Shown: piece by piece, positions 12,600-23,304 of the stretch
How positions within the stretch are numbered: the stretch's first letter is position 1
How the letters are laid out: the number at the start of each line of letters is the position of its first letter
Source: Rhizophagus clarus
Taxonomy: Eukaryota > Glomeromycota > Glomeromycetes > Glomerales > Glomeraceae
Length of the DNA stretch: 64,000 nt
Reading direction: 5' to 3'
Assembly: GCA_015698045.1 (NCBI GenBank)
Contig: BLAL01000011.1
Location: forward strand, 126,501 to 190,500
Position numbers and translations under genes: made by a program
The notes under the pieces: model-generated
Told to the model about the DNA's origin: nothing
The model's input: the letters and a program-made list of their open reading frames with translations, nothing else
Databases searched by the model: none

Positions 12600-13240
12600 T
12601 TCCTAAGTTTCATAAAATAGGAGTATAAACTGACCAAATTAAAGCAAATAATGAGTACTTTAAAAGTGTAATGAGCACCTTAAGATTGAGACTTATGTTT
12701 ATTAAAACTTTAATAAAGAATATATAAATTCTAAAATAATGTTTTAAATATGTAAATAGAATTTTTGAGAAAGTATAGGAATCTTTTTTGAATAAAATTG
12801 ATCAAATCTTTAGTGATTTGTCTTTATCATACTTTTTTTAATAGCATAAAATTGGCTTGGACTGTGATCAGTATATATATAACATATACAGTATGTAACC
12901 ATTGATAAAAATACTCTACCCTTAAGAAAATGCATTTGTTTTTATTTTTATAGCGTGATTTAAGGATTTTGGTTAAATGAAATAGATTTAGGTATCTTAA
13001 ACAAAGTTGTTTAGCAAGTATAAAAATATCTGAATATTATTTTATTGTAATAAAATAACTTTAATATTTGCAAGAATAGAGTAATTGGTATTTTTTTACA
13101 ATAATGTATTTAAAAATTATTTTTCTTATTAAATTTAATGAACAAATTAAATAAATAAATAAATATTATTTTTAAAGTTATTTTTTAAATATTTATAATT
13201 ATTTCTGCTTCACTAATTTTTGTTTTTTTCTAAGGCAAAT
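12600..13240. other. AT-rich spacer
   Basis: No gene, no terminal repeats and no strong splice-bounded exon seen. Confidence 0.5.
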
Positions 13241-13619
13241 GTTACATGGATACTGATGAGCCAATCAAAATTCAAACGTCACAAAAAAATTACATGATAG
13301 TGAATTTTTTATGGTGATGCTGGCCAAATAATGCTTATTGTACCAGAATTACTGTGAATTCAGTATCCCTTATGTCCAGTCCAATAAACCATATTATAGC
13401 ACAAACTACGTCTATATTTTTTCCATGCTCATCAAGTATACCAGAAAGACCGCACTTTTCAGAAGCGGTCTTTGGCTCCCACAAGCCAAGTGGCTGTCAC
13501 TTATACATGACCATTATGTATCGCAGGCTCACTATGCCCATACCTCATATGCAAAAGAAAACATAAAAGAGGTGAAAAAAAGGATTTGATATTGTACCTT
13601 TTTGTCCTTTGATCAATAT
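13241..13619 (+). other. GC-richer segment upstream of ATPase pseudogene
   Basis: Composition rises sharply compared with its flanks. Two frames are open over 13,338-13,589, and one ends AHTSYAKENIKEVKKRI. I cannot tell whether it is a former 5' exon, promoter DNA or a remnant of another gene. A hydrophilic C-terminal tail is visible but no known domain. Confidence 0.25.
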
Positions 13620-14402
13620 GTTTTTTTTCTGCTTACAGATGGTGTGTTCTGACTTATACCTTCACAATGATAGTCCCCCTGGAGGTTTGTAAAGTGGTTC
13701 AGCACTGGGATTGCTACTGGCGCTGGCATATTATTTTTCAACTTTTGCTTCGCCAAGTGGTACAATGACAAAAATGAGAAGAAACTCCTTAATGCTTTTG
13801 TACACGGTTCCTGTCTAGAATCTGAAATTCCGCAGGAAAAGATGGTTAACCATGAAGATGTTGGCAAGAAATTAAGTAAAATTCTTTTGCCAAACTCTGA
13901 TCATAGCTCATATCACGTTGTTGTCAGGAATCACAGAACTGGGAAGACCACAGTGGTTCGACAGTATGCAAAGAAGATTGGAAAAGGACTCATTTATTCT
14001 GATGTTTCCCTTGTATTGGATAAACTTATTAATAATCTTGCAAATGCTATTGGATATGAATTCACGAAGTATGTGTCCATAGTTGAATCATAGAAGCAGA
14101 AGATTTTTGGCCTTGATGAGTCTGGTAATGTTATTGTAAAGAAGTAATACTGGTGTTTGCTTTGCACTAATTTCTTGTTTTATAGTTGAACAGCCCAGGT
14201 TTTTTCGTGTCTTGGATACTTTCGAAAGATGAGCTAGAAAATACAAGGCAAAAAATGGCATATCTCCAGTGTTGGTCCTTGACAACATAAGTGAACTGTG
14301 CTAGAAAAATACAAATATATTGGAAGATCTACAGGATATCGCAAAACTCTATGCTGACCAGAGAAGTTGCGTTATTGTATTTATTATTTTGCAGAAACCA
14401 TA
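13620..14402 (+). pseudogene. Dead P-loop ATPase gene with N-terminal membrane segment
   Basis: The plus strand reads FVKWFSTGIATGAGILFFNF (a likely membrane segment), FAKWYNDKNEKKLLNAFVHG, then a P-loop region ending HRTGKTTVVRQYAKKIGKG, a middle part with DKLINNLANAIGYEF, and a Walker-B-like strand SPVLVLDNISEL followed by DLQDIAKLYADQRSCVIVF. This matches a membrane-tethered AAA/archaeal-type ATPase family. The Walker A motif has lost its leading glycine (RNHRTGKT where GxxGxGKT is expected), and the Arg codons there are one G-to-A step from Gly. Four or more in-frame stops follow; two fit CGA-to-TGA and CAG-to-TAG. Composition is much less AT-rich than its surroundings, so pseudogenisation or arrival may be recent. 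No intact start was found. Confidence 0.65.
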
Positions 14403-14404
14403 AA

Positions 14405-14880
14405 ATTTTAAATAATACCGAATTGATATAATATTGATGTTAAATTTATGCCGTAGTGATATTGTTTTGCAGATGATATCATTATAATATTAGGACAATA
14501 TCATTTCAATGTTGATTTGATATATCAAAAAGTTATTATAGTGATATTTATTTAAAAAAATGTCAAATCGATATTACTTTAATATCGTTAAATTAACAAT
14601 AACTTTTTTTAAAAAAAAGTGAAAAAATATGATATTGATATGATATCAATTCAGTATCAGAAATATATCATAACGATATTATTTTTTAAAATGTTAAATC
14701 GATAATATGTCGATATTACTAAAACAACAAATAAATATCATTATGATATCAGTTTAATATTGCTAAAACAATTGACATAATATCGACATGATATCATTTC
14801 AATATTAACTCAATATAATAATGATATCGTAAAAATATCATAATAATATTATTTCAGTATTTTTTCCAAACTTTGTAATG
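14405..14880. repeat. GATATC-rich AT palindromic tract
   Basis: Words such as GATATCATTATAATATTA, AATATCGTTAAAT and CGATATTACT recur about every 15-40 bp in both orientations. There is no fixed unit length and no open frame. A second tract of the same flavour lies at about 32,570-33,060. Confidence 0.55.
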
Positions 14881-15590
14881 TCAATTGAATAGATATAAAT
14901 ATAATCAAAAAAAAATTTCAAAATGTCGATTTGATATTTGGTACACCATTCTACCTATATTTATTAAATATTTGACTTTTATTGTATTACATTCATATTT
15001 AATTTCGCAAAGCAATTTCACTAAAATACAAATAGGTGTTCAATAAAAAAAAAATTTTATTAAAATTTAATGAAAATTTTGTCATTAAAGACCATTTTCT
15101 ATAAAAAATACAAGCTGTTTAGAATCTAAGAGGCCTGAAATAGGACCCCGAAATATATATGTAAAGGTGGGGTGCAGGATTGTGTCGCCATCATAGAAAC
15201 TTTTTATGATATTAGATTTTGATTTGCGTACAATCCATGAATTTTTTAACCAAAGTCAGATTATCAATTTGCGTATTTTTAATAGATTTTTTTAAAAGTA
15301 AGGGTTTTAGTTTGCATATTTTTAATATATATTTGGTAATTATTATTTCGATATGATAAAAACATCAACTTAAATATGAAGGTAAAATTCGATATTTAGT
15401 GTATTGCCAGTAACACATCAAATCTGAATTTGATAATCAGAACATTTTTTTATTTTAAAAGGCTTTTACAAAAAAAAACAGAGAACCAAAAATTAAAAAT
15501 TTAAGCCAACAACTGCTGAACAATTCAATAAAGTTTAAGCCTTTAAACTCCAATTCTTGTAAGAAATTGAGAAGGCTATCTACATTTGAT
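14881..15590. other. Spacer with one solo MITE-like end
   Basis: No gene. At 15,143 the word AGGACCCCGAAATATATATG matches the left end of the AGGACCCC MITE family. I found no partner end downstream, so it is a solo end or a truncated copy. Confidence 0.35.
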
Positions 15591-16620
15591 TTTTTTTTAG
15601 ATTTCAGGTTCAACCAAACCAAGTCAAAATAGTAAGTTTTGCAGCAGGTGTTGCGAAACTTTAAATTTCAATTATTTTTTTATACTTTTGGATAGAAACA
15701 GTTTCATTATTATGTTTTTTTTTTGTAGTTTCGGGAATGTTGAAATATATAGTAAATATGGTAAGCTTCACGAAACTGCTTTTTTTATTTTTATTTAATT
15801 AGAAACATTAATTTATGTTACTTTTTTTTCTTTTTGTAGTTTCAGACTTTAGATTTAATGGAAAAGTAAAAACGGTAAGTTTTGCAACATTCGTTGCAAA
15901 ACTTTAATCTTTTTTTTAATAATATATATATATATAAACGTATATTTATGTTTCTTGTTATGTGTTTTTTTTTAGATTTAAGATACTGAAATGTTGAAGA
16001 TAGTAAGTTTCACAATAGTGTTGCGAAACCTTAACTTTTTTTTATTTTATTTAATTTGAAATGCCAACTAATGTTTCTTTAATCTTTTTTTTAAGGTTTG
16101 GATTTTCAGGTGTGAGTGGGAACTGAAGTTTCGTGAAGCTTTGATTTCCTTCAATATTTTTAATGAGAAACATATAATTACGTTTCTTATTATATTTTTT
16201 TCTGTAGATTCAGGTTCAGATTACTGAAATGCCAAAATGGTAACGCAATTTGATATATATATATATTTTTTTGTTTTTATTTAATTTGAAACATGGCTAA
16301 TTAAAATTCTTTTTTATTTTCTTTTTTTAGGTTTGGGTTTTTGAGATGGATGAGAGTAATTACGAGAAAGGGGGAAGAAATAATTTAATAATTTTGAAAA
16401 AGTAATTTTTGAGAAAAAAGAAAGAACAAATAAAGAGAAAATTTTTGCGCAGTAAAGAAAAAGATTTAATGGTGTGGAATGGTAGGCTTCACAATGTCTG
16501 TTGCGAAATTTTGATTTTTTTTTTATTTCTATTTCATTAGAACGTTAACTAACGTTTCTTTTTACTTTCTTTTGTAGGTTTTGGACTTCTGGGTAAATTG
16601 GGAAAGCGAAAACAATTAAT
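15591..16620 (+). repeat. Splice-bounded tandem module array B
   Basis: On the plus strand a module recurs about seven times. It consists of a T-rich tract ending TTAG, GTAG or TAAG, a 27-35-nt block, and a 5' splice-site-like word. Exon-like blocks include 15,601-15,631, 15,729-15,760, 15,840-15,874, 15,976-16,002 and 16,208-16,239, followed by GTAAGT, GTAAGC, GTAAGT, GTAAGT and GTAACG. Several introns contain GAAAC-N8-GTTTC around a CTAAC/CTAAT branch-like word. After the donor, inverted text forms a hairpin over the 5' splice site. The clearest is a perfect 12-bp stem, AAGTTTTGCAAC (15,877-15,888) with GTTGCAAAACTT (15,893-15,904), and a 4-nt loop. Modules toward 16,300-16,480 are degenerate. 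No sustained reading frame is visible. Confidence 0.6.
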
Positions 16621-16979
16621 TTTAATTTATTCCCAATTGAATATGTAATAATTATTATATATGAAATAAGACAAATTAAATACATCTGTTAACACGTAAT
16701 TAATAGATAAAAATGAATAATTAAATCTATTATAAATAAAATAAATAAATATTTCTAAGGATTCTTTTCATCCTTATGGATTTCTTGATTTTTTTTTCAA
16801 TGTCAAAAATTTTATTTAAACTATTTTACTTTATTATGAAAAAAATTAGTCTCCAATAATTATATGATAAAGTCGGGAGATTAGTTTGCTTATTTTTTCT
16901 AACTATTATATATATTTTGGATCCTTCTGAAATTAATCTAAAAAAAGTAGAAATAGTAATAAATATTTTCAAAAAATAT

Positions 16980-17930
16980 ACAGTAGCAATACACTTAGCA
17001 TGAATTCAAAAAGTCAATCATCTAAGAGACCAAATTTCTAAAAATAAAGTAAAATAATGTTAGTAATGTTTTTTAATCAATTTAAAGAAATAAGATAATT
17101 CTCTCTCCTATTCGATTATTGTCCAGGAGACTGATTTCCTAAAAATCAAAGAAACAAAATGTAGTAACGTTTCTTTCACCAGTTAAAGAAATCAAATCAC
17201 TTCCGCTTACAACATCCAAGAGTCGAGTTCCTATAAAACGCAGAGATCAAACATTCAAGAGATCAAACATTCAAGCCCAAGAAACTGATGTGAGAAGTCC
17301 TTTAAAAAGTCTATTCCAGTCCAAGAAAGGGCCTAAGTTGTATTAAAATACTTTCAAAAAAAATTCAAATCCTATCCAAGAAGCTAAGCGGAAACCCACA
17401 AAAAAAGCTTAAGTCCATCAAGGAGCCGAATTGCCTATAAAAAAAGAAATCTAATTCAGTCCAAGTGCCGAAGTTGTGACCTATAGAAAGAATTCAGCAA
17501 AGAATTAAATTATTTAAAAAAAGGAAAAAAAATGAATGTTCGTTAAAATAAAAAAACTAAAAAAAAACAAATTTTTACTTATCCCAATACCTGAAAAACC
17601 CGTCTAAAAAAAGAGAACATGTTTAATAATGTTCGTTAAATATAAAAAAGACAAAATTATTATTTTTTTTTTTTTTTACTTGTTGATATCACTGAAAAAT
17701 CGCCTAAAAAAGGGAAAAAATGAACATTTAGTTTAAAAAAAAAGGAAACCTGAACAATTTGTAATGGTCAATTAATTGAAAAAAATTTTTTTTTTTTCTG
17801 TTGAAGAAGTTCTGTCCAAATAACTGATAAATTGGCCGTCTACAAAAAGAAAAAAAATCTCCTTTACAAGCATAAAAAAAACGGTTCAAATTACTATATA
17901 TTAATATCATCACTAAACTTATAGCTTATT
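16980..17930 (-). repeat. Splice-bounded module array C (micro-exons)
   Basis: On the minus strand, blocks of about 20-40 nt lie between T-rich tracts ending TTTTTAG/TTATAG and GTAA-type donors. Examples: a block near 17,600 starts ACGGGTTTTTCAGG and is followed by GTAAAA; one near 17,700 starts GCGATTTTTCAG; a 20-nt block near 17,225 (GAACTCGACTCTTGGATGTT) is followed by GTAAGC. Two introns at the left end carry branch-like words, CGTTACTACATTT and CATTACTAACATT. Blocks share CTCTTGGA/CTTGGACTG text, also present in arrays D and E. Blocks in 17,250-17,500 are less clear. No reading frame is kept across blocks. Confidence 0.5.
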
Positions 17931-18099
17931 TCAATTTTTTCTTCTGCAATAAAATATGAAAATTTATTTATTCGTTGATTCTTAAAATTGCAATAAAATG
18001 CTTGCTATATTGCTATATTTATATTGATACAGTATTTACATTAAAGTATACAAAAATATTAAGTTTGCTTTTTTTATCTAAAAATCAAAATTAAATTTT

Positions 18100-21000
18100 T
18101 TACGCTTGGCGGTTGAAATTCAACTCCACAGTCTCACACGTCTGTTTCATACACATGACTCGTTCATTTGCCAAGGTTGCCTTAAATTGTTTATATCTAA
18201 TTTCTGCTTCATTATACGAGATCACTTCATTGCTTAGAATTATTTCTAGCCAAATTTCAAAATTTTGACAACCATTAATAGTACTAGTAAAAAAGCAAGG
18301 AGTGAGGTTGTCAATTGCATCTAAAATATTCCATTTAACTCCAATGAAATTTAATACCCTTTCGATTTGGAATCCTTTCTGTAAATACAACGTTAAATCC
18401 TTTTTGTCTAATCGGCCATTGCTTTCCTTTAAAATCTTTTTTATAACCTATGACTTGATTGTCTGGCCTTGTTTACGAGATTTTAAAGCGCAAAATAGTT
18501 CTAATGTCCTATATGAACGTACCATAGAAACAAGAAATCTAAGTTGGCATCTTCGAACAACTTCTTGGGAAATTGTATCTTTCACCAGACTATTGATCGA
18601 ATACCAGACGCGCGATGTTTAATTTTTTATAGCTTCTTTTAATTTGATGTTTCTTTCTTTTTTATTTACAGATAAAAGAGACTCTAATGAATATGTTTGT
18701 TTTTCCAAAAATCCAAAATCATTACCAGTAGCATCTGCCTCATCAATAATTATTGTATCAGAAGAGGTACTTTCCATTTTATTTAAGTCTATTAAAATAG
18801 CACCTTTGAAGGTAGAAAATTCATCCTTATGATTAATAGAACTTAAGTATTCTATGAGACGATTTCTATAATCTTCAGAATGTTTAAAGATCAAATTATC
18901 TCGTGAAGGTGGATTGTCTGAAAGTCTGTCGCTGTACTGAAGAAGCCGATAAAGATCTTTAGCTACTAATTCAGCAGCAGTATTAAGTAATTTAACAGGT
19001 TTATTAAAGTATTCAACTTTAATTCCAAGATCTTTAACCTTTTGGTTATCTGAACCTATTTGACTAAAATTATACGGAATTGAAATCTCATTTGCTTTCG
19101 TCTCAAGAGTACTAGTAGAGTCACTTGCTGATCGAACATGTAATACACCACCTGATTTCATAAGCTGTATCAAACTGGTATCAACGTTCATTGTAAATGT
19201 TTTCACATCAGTTCCTCATAAAATGTTCCATAATGCAAATGAAAGGTTGAATACGTTTGTATTTAATTTATCAGTGACAGTTGCCGCAAATTCATCATTA
19301 TTTAGTAGAATTTAACAAAACATGAACATTAATAGAATGAACTAACAGTGCAAACTCTTCATAATATTATAATACTATACCTTTCTTAATCTTTTTAACC
19401 TTTTTAGCATTATCATTGTTATCTTCTCTTTTATCGCCTGTGTCTTTAAAAAAAAAATCAGTAAAAAAATACCGATCATACTACACAATATATAATAAAT
19501 TAAACATTATACTTGTTGAGGAAGACATTTGTGGAATAGAGAAAATTTATAGGGAGGAAGGTAATAAGGAAAGTGGTAATAAATTTAAAGAAAGTGAGGT
19601 AATAAGTTTAAGAAAGAAACAAATTTTCATTTTTTAATGTAAATATTTTCACGTAATTACATTATATTGACATAATTAAAATGGCATGATGTGACATTTT
19701 ATGCCATACTCATTATAACGTCCAATAGTCGATCTACATTATACATACATTCCAATAGAAGTTAATTATATAATGCCGTATCCATAAAATCTGTAATTAC
19801 CACCTATATTTATTATTTGTGACTCGCTAAAAAAAAAAGAATTCTCAATGATGATATTAACTTATATATCATCACATCATAATAAGTACACATCAATAAT
19901 ATACAAAAAATATTTACTATTACAGCAATTTGCATTTTTTAAAATACATTTTTTTTTTATTTTTTAAAATTTCAGTAAGCTAGCAAAATTCCTCTCACTA
20001 TGAAATGGGATTTCTAAATCTTTCGTATTCTTATCCAGGGTTTTTATTTGGTCATAAAAAACCCTGGTATTTGTTTCATCCTTTCCTTCCTATACAATAT
20101 TAAAACATTCTTTTGAGAATTCTATCAGTTTGTTCATTGTTATTTCGGGTATTTCAGAGACATCAACCACAATAAAGTACCGGTTAAAAATTCTTTTAAT
20201 AACGACATCACGTAAAATGAAATCGTTAATTTCAACTTCAGAAACTGTAGTTCTTTTTTTTAAAAGAGAAAAAAAAAGAGGAAAGAATAAAATTCATATT
20301 GACACTACTAATTATAAATACAATTATAAATACAATAAGATTATATTGGTTACCTTTCCGATTTACTTTGAAATTTTCGCACTAATTCTTCAATCGACAC
20401 CCTAAGTTAGTATCTATAATCAGAAAAAAATCTTCTACATCGATCTACGATTGATCTTGCCATGTTACTGACTGTAAGCTTCCAATTCAGGAAAAACTTT
20501 TCTTACAAGTTTTTCAAAAAGATGGCATGGCGGGAAGCACGATCTTAAAAAAAGACATTTAATTTCCTCATCAATCAGACGGTACTTTTCCTAAATAATA
20601 ATAAAAAAGTTTTGATATCCATGAAAATTATCAAGTCACAACAATATAATCAATACAAGGAATACGATAAATGCTTACGTGGTTTACATGTTCAGATGAT
20701 GCGGATGATGCGGATGATGCGTGCACTGCCAGTGCTAATTGTGATGTATCTTTCATATTTAGCATTTGGGTGGCTAATTGTAGGATAGCCAGATTTTTGA
20801 CTAACCAATTGCAGATTTGCAATTAGTTTGTTATCGATTCGAACTGAGGGAGAACTGGATGTCATATTCATATATTAATAACTAACAAATGAAGATATTT
20901 ATATATGAAAAAAATATTTTATTAACAAGATTTACCAGAATAGTTATCATCATCATCGTCATCTTTTCCTCTTTCGTTTCTTCTTCTTTTAACTCTTTTT

Positions 21001-21590
21001 CTATTCTCTATTTCATCTTGACGGCCACGGAGGGATTCTGCTGAAGGTCTCTCTCTTGTTCTTGGCGACTACAGAGGGGATTCTGCTGAAGGTTTCTCTT
21101 TTGTTCTTGGCGACCACAGAGGGGATTCTGCCGAAGGTCTCTCTCTTGTTCTTGGCGACCGCAGAGGGGATTCTGCTGAAGGTATCTCTCTTGTTCTTGG
21201 CGACCACGAAGGGGATTCTGCTGAAGGTCTCTCTCTTGTTCTTGACAACCATGGAGGGGATTCTGTTGATCTTTGGAAAGGTCTTATTATTGTTTATTTA
21301 AGTAAAAATTAATATCTTCAATCAATTATAAATAAGAAAAATGCAAAATTCATTAAATTCATAAAATAAGATTTCTATGACTGACTTCTGAGAAAACTCT
21401 CATCATTTTCGTTGCTAATATCATCATCATTGTTAATTTCATTATCTTTTCTTATTATAGTTTTTTGAGCATGATTAATTCTCTGACTTTGAGCAGTTTC
21501 TGCGCAACTTTGCGTGGGTTTTGATTTTGTATTCGATTCTATTATATAGATGGCATTAAAGCAATTCAAAAAAAAAGGAATCAAAAAGTA
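18100..21590 (-). pseudogene. Long decayed multi-exon gene of unknown function
   Basis: Minus-strand pieces in order: an acidic/polar exon (about 21,560-21,380, ends DESFLRSQS); an exon with a 15-aa repeat then basic and acidic runs (about 21,283-20,935, RKRVKRRRNERGKDDDDD); an exon with MLNMKDTSQLALAVHAS (about 20,825-20,673, donor GTAAGC); one beginning EKYRLIDEEIKCLFLRSCF (about 20,600-20,350); one with VEINDFILRDVVIKRIFNRY (about 20,255-19,968); a lysine-rich exon (about 19,440-19,375); and a long final exon (about 19,310-18,100). The final exon reads in one frame from NDEFAATVTDKLNTNVFNLS to the end (ETVELNFNRQA) with three stops, all explained by CGA-to-TGA, CAA-to-TAA or CAG-to-TAG. 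I recognise no domain. Grouping the pieces into one gene is inference from strand, spacing and splice signals. Confidence 0.5.
21024..21283 (-). repeat. 45-bp coding repeat (15-aa SPRTRERPSAESPLW)
   Basis: Five head-to-tail copies of a 45-bp unit lie inside an exon of the minus-strand decayed gene. In the frame that continues into the basic segment they read SPRTRERPSAESPLW with variants, an Arg/Ser/Glu-rich stretch. One copy has a TAG where the others have TGG, and the last copy is one base shorter. Confidence 0.7.
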
Positions 21591-23076
21591 TTCAAATATT
21601 ACTTGATCGTCCCATATTTAAAGGAGTAGAGTTTTGATGAGTTACGATTTATACAACAATCAGATCAGAAAAATCCTAGATTGCATTTATATCTGACCTA
21701 GCATTAAGCTGCGATCACCAGTATAAGAACCTGTTTATTTGTAATTATGCCTTGTCAGACCATTCTCTGAATGCCACTTTTCTGAATATAATTCTCCCAA
21801 AAAAAAAATTAAGGGGCATTTGTAGACCGAAATGCAAGCAATAACTTATATAACCCAAATCAACTGTGGACTGTGGTAACTTACATAACCTGGCTTATAT
21901 GAGATAAAAAAATTTTAAGGTGTATTATGATTTAGAAACTTACAGACAATATGAAAGATTTTCTTTATAATCAATCATTGTATTTAAAAAGTAATTATTA
22001 ATATATAGTATTTTATTTATTTTTAAATTTTATTTTGCTTAATTATTATAGATTAGCAAAGATATTAAAAAAAAATTATTTTGTATAGTGTATTCGGCTT
22101 TTTAGTATATTGCATGCCATATATTTATCTCATCGCATTTGTTATTATACAAATCTATACAATCCTCTTAAAAATACCAGATTTCATAAATTAATGATCC
22201 TTTCGACCTTACGATTTGAAATCCAGCTCTATTATTTACGAATTAAAATTACTTTAATTATTATCAATTATCAAATACGTGAATTCGTTTTAGCGTTCAC
22301 ATAATATTTATTATATAAAATTTAAAAAAAATAGGAAAAAATATATATAATTATATATATATACACATAGTCGAATGTTTGTAATTGCATACTTCAATCT
22401 TCAATTCCACAATTCACAGTTTTTTTATAAAATGTTAATTTTTTTATTACAGTTACAAACGGTTACCATTTTAGAAATAGGCGTTGTGCAACTGGTAGAT
22501 CATTTTACCATTTCATCTCACGATAGACGTTATGTAACTGGTAACCATTTTTTTTAGGTTGCTATTAGTACTGACATCCTCGTCGTACAATCTGGGTACT
22601 AGTTATGCTAGTAGCAAACAGGTACTAAAGAATGAGCAATTAAAAATTTTTTTATTGTTGTAATGAAAATAAAATATTATGCATGAATTTTTTTTATCAT
22701 TAATAAAAAAACTTTTTTCACACGGGTTTTCACATAGTTTGGTTTTACATGAATTTTTTTTTTATATGAATTTTTTTTACATGAAATTTTTTTTACATAA
22801 ACAAGTAATGCTTGATCGTTCGATTAAATATGATCTATTATATCTTTTTTTTGTATATGAAGATAAAAAAATGATTATTTTTTTTAATATTTTAACATAG
22901 TGGAAGAAATTTTTTTAGGTACGAATTTATAAAATTTTTTTCTTTTCTTTTATAATTATTAACTTTAATACAGTAATAATTTAATTTATTTTCTTATTGA
23001 TAAGTTATGTAGAAAAACCAAAGCAGCGGTTTAAATTTTTTTTTATTAATTCAACGTGTAGTCAATTAATTAAAGC
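21591..23076. other. AT-rich spacer
   Basis: No confident gene. At about 22,460-22,552 the words GGTTACCA and TGGTAACC bracket an 86-bp segment with two AACTGGTA copies, possibly an old small inverted-repeat element. At about 22,740-22,800 a short CATGAATTTTTTT tandem occurs. Confidence 0.4.
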
Positions 23077-23304
23077 ATGTCGCCATCACCATCAAGAAAA
23101 AGGATGAGAAAGACCTATTTCCAGCGTCATTCTTATCGTCAAAAAGACAAAGAAGAAAGGAAATGGAAAGATAAATCATATGAATTAGAAAAGAAATACG
23201 ATAATCTTTTAGAAAATTCTGCATATTTTATTGTTTGGGGATTTTTTATTATTTTAATTTTTATTTTTATCTTTATAGCTATTTTAATTAATAAATACTT
23301 CTAG
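23077..23304 (+). CDS. Small putative tail-anchored protein (75 aa)
   Basis: An open frame from ATG 23,077 to TAG gives a 75-residue protein in three parts: a basic head (SPSPSRKRMRKTYFQRHSYR), a charged helical middle (residues about 22-47, KDKEERKWKDKSYELEKKYD, likely coiled coil), and one strongly hydrophobic segment (residues about 52-71, rich in I and F) two or three residues from the C terminus. That architecture fits a tail-anchored membrane protein with its head in the cytosol. The layout is unlikely to arise by chance in random AT-rich DNA, although T-runs do favour Phe/Ile. No family is recognised, no introns are seen and there is no neighbouring partner. Confidence 0.4.
   Translation: MSPSPSRKRMRKTYFQRHSYRQKDKEERKWKDKSYELEKKYDNLLENSAYFIVWGFFIILIFIFIFIAILINKYF

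Larger units (their letters stand above)
8030..12600 (-). pseudogene. Decayed Mutator-like transposase-family gene, riddled with insertions
   Basis: Reading the minus strand from 12,600 downward, pieces of one long protein appear in order. First is GQIIFITREDTKFLQ with NNIYLLLRVTEIKNDYNN and YFRFNIKWCNVKNIILYRWN (about 12,500-11,640). Then come IEYHNQRSDNDFSKCLAGIA and LVKGVNREEL (about 10,870-10,580), AADVSAKNALEIVCKKL (about 10,500), and GYKYHLILAYYIIEKKCEYK with MEHTILIAISEKIMSILEKY (about 9,960-9,850 and 8,765). CVDGNLFTNKTLALLKVVNR (about 8,650) and YPKSYWACHTFSVIHN (about 8,130) follow. The order and text match a Mutator-like transposase domain family I recall from Glomeromycotina and insects. 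Many stops, frame changes and three inserted elements (8,774-9,841; 10,026-10,324; 10,631-10,813) make it dead. The element edges were not found. Family assignment is from memory, hence moderate confidence; that this is one decayed coding region is better supported. Confidence 0.5.

Noticed and set aside
3264-21590. Reassigned stop codons (TAA/TAG read as Gln), suggested by stops at Gln positions in several genes
   Set aside because: TGA also appears at Trp and Arg positions, frame changes accompany the stops, and the intact frames in the window (405, 549 and 388 residues) end normally at TAA, TAG or TGA. C-to-T decay explains it better.
22460-22552. tRNA or tRNA-derived SINE
   Set aside because: GGTTACCA/TGGTAACC arms and AACTGGTA words give some tRNA-like look, but there is no B-box (GGTTCRANNCC) and no cloverleaf.
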